Shown: positions 55,744 through 64,000 of the stretch, in pieces
How positions within the stretch are numbered: the first letter of the stretch is position 1
How the letters are laid out: each line of letters begins with the position of its first letter
Assembly: GCA_029448655.1 (NCBI GenBank)
Contig: JACCLO010000013.1
Coordinates: 2,356,001-2,420,000, forward strand
DNA length: 64,000 bases
Direction: 5' to 3'
Source: Wolfiporia cocos
Lineage: Eukaryota > Basidiomycota > Agaricomycetes > Polyporales > Phaeolaceae
Translations under genes and position numbers: made by a program
The notes under the pieces: model-generated
What the model was told of the DNA's origin: nothing
Seen by the model: the letters and a program-made list of their open reading frames with translations, nothing else
The model's database searches: none

Positions 55744-58714
55744 TCACGACAGCGCACGCGTCATCGAACGCGTAACGCGTAGACCTTCTACCTTCGGTGT
55801 ACTCACAGCGAAACGCGGTTCTTGCTGCCTCGTTAAAGGTGGGTGAAGTTCAAGCTTTTTCGCCCCGGCGCGGGAGTCCTGGCGCTGATCGACACTGCCT
55901 TCGCCAGATCCCCGCGCCTTGTTCGTGCCAGACAACGCTTGCAGCGATTTTGTCTCTTTGACACGCTTAGCGACGCGCTCGCCATCGTCCTGGTCGGGAG
56001 GGCCTGCATCGACTTTTCGCTTGCCTCCACCCTCCGAAGGCTTGCAATCCACCTTTTCCGTGTCCATACTTCCATTCTGCCAGATATCCGCCTTCTGCTT
56101 CATGCTCTCTATGCATGCTTGCTGCGCTTCAACCCACGCCCGTGTCGCTGCAAGCTTGTCTTTGAGGATATCTTTAGGCAACTTTGCCTCCTCCTCCTCC
56201 TGGCGTCTTTGCAGCAACGATGCCTCTTCCTTCACACGTCCTCCGCCTCCATCCTTGACATATTCCACAACAGGCAGGTTCTGTGCTTTTCGCTTGTTCG
56301 TCGTGAACTTGACGACAAGCTCCACCTTTGGGCGCTTCGTAGCGTGCCGTCCCTTCGCCTCCTCTGGATCGTGCGGCGCCTTCCGCTTCTGCTCGTCCCT
56401 GTTATCTCTGCGTTCATCGAAGTCCGCCTTCGCATTAACCTCCTGACAGGTGTCAGCGCGCGGCGGTGGCGCTGTTCCGGGCCCAGTCGAAGGCTCTTCC
56501 TTCGCGCCGCCCGCCTGCAGCTCATCCCACATGGCCAAAATCCGATCCCACTCGTGAGCAACCCTCTGGTATGTCCATGTATCCCGACTCGAGTTGAGCT
56601 TCAGCATCGTATCGAGCCAATGATTGAGTGCGTTGCTCCTGAACCGCACACCCTTGGTGATTCTGCGGTCCTGTTGGTTCTTCGCTTTCGCGGGGGGACA
56701 CACCCATCGTCCTTGTTTCGTCCTTTGTGGTCGGGAAAACAAAGCACGACACGCCTCCCGTGCATCCGCCGCGGGTGTCGTCGTTTTGTTATCCCTGAGG
56801 GCGCAGTACAGCACGACGTACAGGAGAGATTCCATGTCGTCCTCGATGGAGTGCGGTCCGCTACAATTCAGGCGATCAACGGACATGAACGAAGGCGTGC
56901 CCTTTGGTGACTCGCTGGTAAGCTCAAGGAATAGGGACGCTTACAAACTGAAACTTCGTTCCATGCGCATCGTCGTAAGGCTTTCATTCTGCATCCAGGT
57001 CGGCCGAGTACTCCCAGTCGATGAGGCAGCCGCGGCAACGCTTTGACTTTCGATCGACGACGAGCAGAATGTTGCCTATGCTGACGTCGCGGTGAATCTT
57101 TGGCCACTTTTGCGCGTCTTGCAGTGCTGACATCGGAGTTTGCTATCAAGATCCAATATCGAGACGATGTACGGTCCACCTTCGAGGATGTCTCGCGTCG
57201 CAAAGAGGAGATCCTTCGCGCCTGTCACTCTCTTGAGATCATAGCCTACTGTATCGGTCGCTATGCGGTAATGCTTAGTAAGTTCGTCGGACTCTGTCTC
57301 GGACTCTGTGAATGGAGGTTATGGAGGTTTCTTGTCATTTCCTACAGTGCGAAGACTTACCATACTCAGAATAACCAGCATCCATCGCCCTGTTTGGGGT
57401 CTCCCACACGTTGCCGTAATGCAGAGCGACTGGTACGTGCCTGACAGTGGCGCGCTGCAAGTGGTCCAAAGTCCGGCCCTCATCGTATTCGGTCCCGACT
57501 CTCCAGATTTCTTTGAGGAATGTGATGCTGCCGTCCTCACTAACAGCCCACCATCCACGCGTACCCTTATTCCAGAGGTTATATGGGGACACCACGGGTC
57601 GAGAGACGGTGTACCAGTACACCTGCTGATCGTCTCCATCCACGACCGCGACCTGAGCAACTCTCCCGGGGATGTAATGCTCCTCCATCGCGTCAGCCAA
57701 CGCCTCATTGTCCTCGCATAGTATCTGCTCTTGTGCGTGCCGCCTAACGACGCGCTCGAAGGATGCCTCCTGCTCTTCTGTAGCTGGTCGCACGGTGGGG
57801 TCGAACCCCCTTCCCTCGTCCGACGCAAGCGCGAAACGCCACAGAAACTCGCACAGGTATCCTGGGTCCTCATGCAAATCGTGGGCCCGCGTCACTGAAA
57901 CACCCGCGCGGTCCCAGTGGAAGATGCGATATAGCGTGCCCGAGACAGATACAGAGAAGCAGAATCGGCGGTGCTGCCGTCCAAATATTTCCGCTGCGCA
58001 CGTCACTGTCTCGCCTATGCGCAGACTTGCCTCCTTCTCTTCAGACTGTGCGATCAGACCTCTGCTAATCCTCCAGCGAGGGTGCACGCAATCGACGAAG
58101 TCGGTGACTGGATCGGGATGTGCGTCGATGAAGAGCTCTGCAAAACCTAGGTCCACCCCCTGCTCGGAGTGCCTGAGTGGCGCGGCTGTGCTATTCGCGA
58201 GACAGCAGACGACAGGAGGGCGCGTCGAGTCGCCACCTCCGGGATGCGATTTGAGATGGAAGCGAAGACCAGGACAGAGCGAGTGTACATCCGAGGCATC
58301 GTTCAGTGCTGTCGCCTGTCGATATCGTTGATCAGGTCACAAGACGCCACAGAGCGCGAGGGAAGCACGAACCAGCTGCTTCAGTATCTCTTCAGCGCTG
58401 CAGGACTCGGATACTCCCTTGAAGAGTCGGGTACACCTTGGCTTGTCTTGTGAGCGCTGTGGCGCGGGAAGGAACTCGTGCAGGAAGGCGTCCATGGTGA
58501 GTGGCGTCCGCTTTGCCATTAATTGCCATGCATCCTTCGCGAGGTCGCTGTTGCGCTTCCTGCGCTCTTCTCCCGTTTGGCCCCATCGTGCTTCTTCTGC
58601 GGTTGGGACATTGAGCCATGCCTTCCGGCGGTCGACGCCACTCGTGCGATCAGTGAAGTCGAAGCTGAGAGGGCGCGTCCGTGTGGCGGGGGCAGATCGG
58701 GAAGATGACGCCAT
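55744..58714 (-). pseudogene. FunK1-type protein kinase with in-frame stop after IDW
   Basis: From an ATG at 58714 (MASSSRSAPATRTRPLSFDF) the gene runs through FAELFIDAHPDP, TVTCAAEIFGRQHRRFCFSV, YRIFHWDRAGVSVTRA, LWRFALASDEGRGFDPTV, then the catalytic loop IHRDVSIGNILLV (HRD at 57086-57094) and LIDWEYSADLD (IDW at 57014-57022, replacing DFG as usual in FunK1). It continues as GTPSFMSVDRL and a basic, NLS-rich C-terminus to 55744. A TGA at 56984-56986 follows LDAE; the same frame continues KPYDDAHGTKFQ beyond it, as expected for the family, with Trp normally at the stop. The product would end inside the kinase domain unless read through. Introns near 57340, 57170 and 56930 are short GT-AG types. 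Confidence 0.75.
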
Positions 58715-59660
58715 TGTACCCCGTCGGGAATTGGCAGGAATGAGTTGACGAAATTTCTGACAGTGTGGAAAAGCTTGCTGAGCGCAAGAGGTGCGTAGAT
58801 GGGTAGGGATCCCTGGATAATCCCGAGAGACAAAGGAGATCGGAGTGCGAAATTCACAACACGACGCGCGGTCACGTGTACGTGTATCGCCCGAAGCTTG
58901 AACGTGTGTATCGTTCATTTTGTAGCAGTCAGCTCCTAATCGAAGAGCCTGTATGGAGAACTTACCTCGGGAGATCAGGAAGATACGCGTGAGACTTGGT
59001 CTGAGCAGTAGTGTCGAGAATCCTTGCTCTTCTACTCGTGATGGACTATGCCTCGATTGCCCGGAATTGTCGCTCAGTGGCTCATCACGACGTGGTCTTG
59101 AGTCATGCATCATGCGTCAATCAAGGAATCGTAGTAATTGCCCATGATAGATAACAGTATTCCTGATGTATTACTCGCATCCATTGAGCACGTCTCAGAG
59201 GCGACACCTTGTCTCGTAGAAGATTTGTCGCAAGATCTGATTGTTAATATGCAAACTGCTCACAAACTGCAGAATGGCGAGAATTACGAGTTTGATGAAC
59301 GATGGCACTAGAAACAATGAAATAGAGAAATCGTAGCCTGATAATGGATGTTTCTTTCAGAACTGAACAGAGAATGGTCCTACGCAGCGCTCGGTTGAGA
59401 TAAAACTGATGAGGCGCCTTACGTATGAGTGCGAACGTTACTGATCATGACAATGCATCTATGAGCTGAAAAAGCGTCGAGTTCAGTGCACAGCCCTTCA
59501 TCGGCCTCGAACGCCATTACCCCGCCACTCCAGAGACGATGACCATTAATTAGACGAGGCTTGCCGGCTTCACACTGCCGGGTGCAGGGGGGGAGGTAAA
59601 GCTTCAAGCTTCAAGTCTCGCGCCTTCATCTCTGCAGGCGATAAACTCCGTCATCTGTAG
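58715..59660. other. Upstream region of the FunK1 gene
   Basis: The minus frame of the kinase is open further upstream to 59113, but the ATG at 58714 gives the family-like N-terminus. No other gene is recognised to 59660. Confidence 0.3.
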
Positions 59661-60290
59661 ACCCAGCGCTGCCAGCTGCGCACGATCTCAGCGAAGGCCG
59701 CTAGCGGCGCGGCGAGCCTTCTCCGCGCTGCCGCGCGTGGCGTCTTATCGCGGCTGGGCGTCGGCCCGCGTGCGTCAGCCCTGTGCGCGCGCGGCGGGGT
59801 GGCAGGGGCAGCTGTGCGTGCCGATGACTCGCGGCGGGCCGTGCAGCCGCGTGCAGCAGCCACGTGGCGGGCGAGGGTGAGGGCGAGGGCGAGGGTGAGG
59901 GCGAGGGCGAGGGCGAGGGCGAGGGTGAGGGCGAGGGCGAGGGCGAGGGCGAGGGTGAGGGAGTGCGCTTCGCCGCCGTGCTCCCGGGCTGCCGATCTGG
60001 ATATTGTTGCTGTGCAGCTGGATGAGGCGGACCTCCAGGACCTAGGTGGGCCTCCCTTCTGTGCATCGTCGGAGAGCGGCGCGCTTCTGTCGGCGAAACC
60101 ACACAGAGGAGAGGCAGAGCGAAGAGCGTGGGCTTCTGCGGCCGGTGTTTGTACTTACTCTCCCTTCTTCCGCTGCTGCAGCTGTCGGCCGCGGAGCGAG
60201 GCGTACAGCGAGCGCCGCGTCTCGCGTGAGACATGTCGAATTGGCAGCGCCACGACTGCGCGCCGGGCGTGCCACAGACATCGGCAAAAC
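59661..60290 (-). repeat. Right copy of the inverted 0.6-kb repeat pair
   Basis: It is the reverse-complement homologue of 39905-40520. It contains a good splice donor (GAGAGTAAGTAC, minus strand) that is absent from the left copy (GAGCAGATATAG), and the acceptor-like TTTCGCCGACAG in both. Its low-complexity position is filled by a GAGGGC-type hexamer array instead of TGC/AGC. Confidence 0.75.
59868..59963 (+). repeat. GAGGGC/GAGGGT hexamer array
   Basis: About 16 hexamers on the plus strand. Runs of three G every six bases could form G-quadruplexes. On the minus strand, one frame encodes alternating Ser-Pro. Confidence 0.85.
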
Positions 60291-60377
60291 GCGAACTCTC
60301 ATATCTAGTCCGCTAACTATTGCAAATAGCAGCTCGGTAGATATCTGTAGATACGAGCAGATACTATGCATGGAATA

Positions 60378-60595
60378 CTTGCAGGATCAACGAGGACCAA
60401 AATATATTTTGTAGGATAAATGAGGACCGAAATACTATTTTCAGGATCAATGAGGACCGGCATGTTAGTTGCAGGATCAAAGAGGACCGAAATAATATTT
60501 GCAGGACCAAACAGGATGGATCTATTATTTGCAGGATTAACAAGGACAGGAATATCAATTGCAGGATCAACACGGATGGAGATATCAATAACCGG
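60378..60595 (+). repeat. 30-bp tandem repeat, seven units (10-residue period)
   Basis: Units begin TGCAGGATCAA(C/T)GAGGAC and recur every 30 nt. Because 30 is a multiple of three, a plus frame (60420-60851) encodes AGSxRTEIxF-like decapeptides and a minus frame encodes DPAxxISVLI-like ones. No known protein family is recognised; the plus frame continues about 70 codons after the array. Confidence 0.75.
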
Positions 60596-61822
60596 AACGC
60601 ATCCATGTGCGGAGTGGCATCTGGGTGTGATGTGGCTCCCATCCGACTTAGTAAGTCCCTTACTTGATCGGGCAACACCTTTCATCATACTTCATAGTCT
60701 GTCATATTTTCAGTCGGCTCTTGAATCTTGTCACAACGGCTGGCTCTTGTCACTGTCGATGTGCTCAACTTCTCTCTCCTCAATCCATATGTTGCTCTCT
60801 TGTCGCTCAACTACCCGGACACAGTCTGCCACTTGCATGTATCCAAGTTGACGTGTCCGCCACTCTCTCTCCCTGGTCTGTTGTTCTCCTTCCGTTCTCA
60901 GCACCATGCATTGTGGTCTTTACCTGTGACCCAGCATGCTCGCTGCACACACAGTATGTCTTTCCTTTCTCCCTCTGCATACCTCACTAAACCCTACTAC
61001 CATAATCTTATGGGAATGCTTGCCATGACAGGCACAAAATGCTGGACAGCGCCCGCTGCTCGGTACTCATCACCCTCACCCCCAGATATCTGGTGTGTTG
61101 ACTCATATTCTCCTCCTTCTTGTGTGCATATATGCGCTTTTCTGCTCAGCAACATTAGTTCTTAAATGTGCCATAAGCTCCCCATGATCGCCATAACCAG
61201 TCGTGACTTCCTTGACAGATGTCGTGCATACCGCCTACTTATCTCCCACCTCACAGTCTGATTCCTCCCACAGTACACCCATCTTCAGGCCTCCTCCACC
61301 TATCATTCGTGGCACATGTTGTGACTGTGCTCATGTGCGTCCTTCCCTCCCTGCTTATAGTAATTTATGGTTGACGTGCTGCATACGGTGATAGTAAGCA
61401 CTGTGCACAGGACACGCTTGCAGTAGTGGCAGCACATGGTGTCCACACCATGCCCGTGGTGGATGGTCATGTTGACGAGGTTGCCGCTGTGCATGCTGTG
61501 GGCAGGAGTGGAGGTCAGAGACTACTGCTCTGTGGTAGATCTTTCATAGCCCCTTCTGTTACTAGCCATCTCTACTGACATGAATAAAATCAAACTTTTA
61601 TCGGCACTGTACTATGTGTATTAATAAATTATATGAGCTGCATCTCTGGAACCGGTGCCCTAAAGCGGCACCCCTGCCCTGCCAACTGCCCAAGGGACCG
61701 CTATTGTGAGGTCCTTGCAATAGCATGGGTCTGGGTGCCACGTCCTTGCAAGAATGCATCCCTTGGGCGCGTGCTATTGCATGGACCTGCTACTATAAGG
61801 GGGTTATACAGGACCACACCTG
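60596..61822. other. Unassigned spacer
   Basis: Several overlapping plus frames of 60-145 codons between 60664 and 61391 lack recognisable motifs. No repeat module is seen until 61823. Confidence 0.3.
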
Positions 61823-62601
61823 TGACACAGACTGGCTGTGGGACTCACCAACTACCCATAGTGGGGAGGGAGGTAAGGAAACCAGGCAAGCGCAGTAGAG
61901 GGTGAGATACTTCTATGGTGAACACTGAGAAGAATAGAACTAAAGTAAAGAGCATCTAGCTCCTACATATATACATGCATAATAATGGTCATGTGCTACT
62001 GTATAGTACATACCATAAATGAACGTGAGGCTTGGTTGCCATGAGGGCGACCAAGGTACATGTGCTACTCTACAAAGGCCATGGTCCACTGGTAATGGCT
62101 GGACCAATGGTAAAAGACATAGCGTGTGGTTCCACCATGAGGCAGACGTGAACATGCGGGCACAGCCCAGGTATAGCCAAGGCCAGTAAGCCGGTACCTT
62201 GAGGGTGATCTGCCATTGGGCAGGATCCATGGGATGAGTAATGCCGAGGCATCTATGCTATTGGACGGACCTAGTGTCATTACTAAGGTGTGTTGTCATA
62301 GACATGTGTTATCGACTGGACCGTATGGTAACCGGTGACAATGAGGTGGCCTAGGGCCAGGGTTTGGACTTCGCCGAGAAGCTAGAAGCCTGGGACTCTG
62401 CAAGTGCCAGAGCCCATGGTAACTGGGGTAAGCCGGACCAGTAGCATTAATAGTGTGAAGCTATTATTATGCTATGGCACCATTCTGTTGTAAGGATGGT
62501 GTGACGTGTGACATCATCTTCTGATAGAACAATGATGTAATGGTCTGGCCTGTAGGGCTGGACTGGTTGACGTAGCGATGACGTAGCTGAGTCTGGACTA
62601 T

Positions 62602-63118
62602 TGACCCAGAAACCTTGGGTCCAACCCTACTACCGCCCCACATCTCATCTCTATGCCTCACACCTAACGTCAACGTCCAACGTTCCATCGAGGAGGGCCT
62701 AGGGTGTACTACTTCCTAGGGAGGGCCTTCAAGATAGAGGTCTGACGCTAAGGTCGAGTATGGCGGCATGCAGACGAGCAAGGGTAGTCAAATAGTAGAG
62801 AAGGTGTTTAAGGGGGAATGCACCCCTGTGAGGCTACATTGAACTGTCTGAGGAGTACGCCTCAGACATGCCTAGCTTATATACATGCAACGCATTATCT
62901 ACCATAACTCCTGCCCTGAACTACCAGGCCTGTGCGCTAGCGCTAAGATATAGGAGTACAGCCACATCACATGTTACATCATGTTACATACGGGTATCTT
63001 ATCAGTTACTCTCCATCGTGCGCGGCTATCTTCATAAGTCAGGTGATTGAACGTTGAAGTCGTTAGTTCGAACCGCGGGGTGGCCAAAAGCCCGGCGCCA
63101 CAGCGTAAAACTGTGACA
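62602..63118 (-). mobile_element. Nested solo LTR, reverse, TSD ACTAT
   Basis: A 517-nt unit starts TGACCCAGAAACCTTGG and ends GTAAAACTGTGACA, with ACTAT at 62597-62601 and 63119-63123. The stem-loop TGTCTGAGG / CCTCAGACA (loop AGTACG) is at 62845-62868. A B-box-like TTAGTTCGAACCGCGG lies at about 63063, just before the end. Confidence 0.85.
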
Positions 63119-63223
63119 ACTATGATGCAATACCGTAGCTAGGATAGCTGATGGTGACATTGCCGTGATGTCATTAGTCTGGGCTGGGGCCGTGATGGCT
63201 GTAGCTATGACGTTGAGATGACA

Positions 63224-63783
63224 TGTCACAGACTTACACGTCTGTGCGGACCCAGGCAACTGGGGAGATCCTCCCGGCCTACCAGGCCATGCCTCAACGC
63301 GCATCGCCGTGCTCATAGGTCCATCCGAGCGACAAGTCGCAAGGTGCCCAGACGACGATGGTGGAACACACAGTCTAGCAAGTCGAGAGGGGCCCCGGGC
63401 CAGAGAGCACACAGGAAAGTTGTAAGAAAGGCACTAGGTGCATTGACGAGAATCTCAAGGATGGGGCTGTAAGGCCCACATCCGTCGTACTTATACATGG
63501 TGAGTTGGCCAGTAATGGCTGCCCTAAAGTAATGGCCTGTGCGCCGTAACTAAGAGAGCACATGATACATGTAACTACTGTGACCATTGTAACTGTGTGA
63601 CCATAACGTGTGATACCTGAGGCGCGCGCTACCCTACAGCGCTAACCTAACAGTCAGGTGACCAACAAACTAAAGAGACGCACGAGGAGGTGGCTGAGGA
63701 CCAGAGACGCGGCGTACGCCTAGCGCCGCATGTGGAACCTATAGCGAGGGAAGTACAGTACCCCCCCTGGGATATCCGTGACA
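63224..63783 (-). mobile_element. Nested solo LTR, reverse, TSD TGACA
   Basis: A 560-nt unit starts TGTCACAGACTTACACG and ends GGGATATCCGTGACA, with TGACA at 63219-63223 and 63784-63788. The stem-loop near 63459-63485 (GGATGGGGC / GCCCACATCC) has one bulge. It is homologous to 24362-24900. Confidence 0.85.
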
Positions 63784-64000
63784 TGACATGGAAGTCCTGA
63801 CTAGTGTGTTATGCGTAGTCATTGGAGCTTAGTAGTGTGTCATTACGTTATGTAAGCTATAAGGCCGTGTTAGGACCTTATCATGTGGCAATATGGGATA
63901 AGTCCCGGATAACTTGTAGGTAGACGTATAAATCCCAGATAAATTGCTAAAAATAGCGGAAAAATGCTAGTCCCAGATAAATCTGTGACAACCTGTCCGC

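Larger units (their letters stand above)
61823..63990 (-). mobile_element. Outer LTR unit, reverse, TSD ACCTG, holding two younger LTRs
   Basis: It starts TGACACAGACTGGCTGTGG and ends GATAAATCTGTGACA, with ACCTG at 61818-61822 and 63991-63995. Subtracting the nested units at 62602-63118 and 63224-63783 and their TSDs leaves about 1.08 kb. A reverse TATA stretch (ACATATATACATGC) is at about 61964 and an eroded stem-loop lies just upstream. It is long for a single LTR, so a further unresolved insertion is possible. Confidence 0.75.

Noticed and set aside
55843..56910. 355-codon plus-strand frame opposite the FunK1 C-terminus
   Set aside because: It is antisense to a recognised gene and has no motifs of its own.
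39905..60290. Giant cargo transposon (Starship-like) bounded by the inverted copies
   Set aside because: No tyrosine-recombinase captain gene, no TSD and no defined termini were found; kept only as one hypothesis for the inverted pair.
13302..60723. Shared string CTGTCATATTTTCAGTCGGC (with small differences) near 13302 and 60698
   Set aside because: The match does not extend beyond about 25 nt and no surrounding module is shared; may be chance or a minor repeat.
8561..62868. CRISPR-like or operator array suggested by recurring CTGAGG...CCTCAG hairpins
   Set aside because: The hairpins are hundreds to thousands of bases apart, each at the same place in an LTR copy, so they are a transposon module and not an array.
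63224..63783. Interpretation of TGTCAC...GTGACA units as DNA transposons with short inverted ends
   Set aside because: Inverted identity is confined to about 6-8 nt, the complete copy at 14301 has two direct LTRs and a polypurine tract, and TSDs are 5 bp, which together fit LTR elements better.

Overview
The window looks like genomic DNA of a mushroom-forming basidiomycete (Agaricomycete). Evidence: short GT-AG introns of about 45-70 nt, a FunK1-type kinase, a NACHT/WD40 (NLR-like) gene, a CxC2-type KDZ transposase, a Helitron remnant and a CRN/RHS-like P-loop gene. The species cannot be told from the sequence.

Region 1-32 kb is a transposon graveyard. More than twenty short LTR-like units begin TGTCAC and end TGTGTCA or GTGACA on one strand or the other. 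Most are bounded by 5-bp target-site duplications (TSDs) that I could read directly. One is a complete miniature LTR element (14301-16217) with two 568-nt LTRs that look identical and a 781-nt internal region with no coding capacity. About ten units have landed inside a single KDZ transposase gene spread over 13.8-23.7 kb; removing each unit plus one TSD copy re-joins recognisable transposase. A second repeat-associated reading frame (27.1-31.05 kb), a Helitron fragment (8.9-9.2 kb) and a CRN/RHS-like gene (3.8-5.7 kb) are also decayed. The LTR units share a layout: an element end, in some copies an antisense tRNA-like stretch, a conserved TTAGTTAC / TACTTTAGGG block, a TATATAAG box, then a stem-loop whose arms vary between copies but stay complementary.

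Region 32-60 kb is gene-bearing. Reverse-strand genes are: a 5'-truncated NLR/WD40 gene split by a hAT-like miniature element with GGCCCGG-rich ends; a retinol-dehydrogenase-like SDR pseudogene; a LENG1-like protein with a CIR-type N-terminal domain; a cyclophilin with two altered active-site residues; a HAM1-like protein (11 exons, 824 codons); and a FunK1 kinase with an in-frame stop just after its IDW motif. A 47-bp perfect inverted repeat lies at 39135-39239. About 0.6-kb homologous sequences in opposite orientation at 39.9-40.5 kb and 59.7-60.3 kb bracket the last four genes.

Region 60-64 kb returns to repeats: a 30-bp tandem array, then a nest of three LTR units (61823-63990) whose three TSDs are all readable. 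Large GC-rich stretches at 40.5-42.4, 44.4-50.4 and 53.4-55.7 kb contain many open frames, but I could recognise no gene in them.
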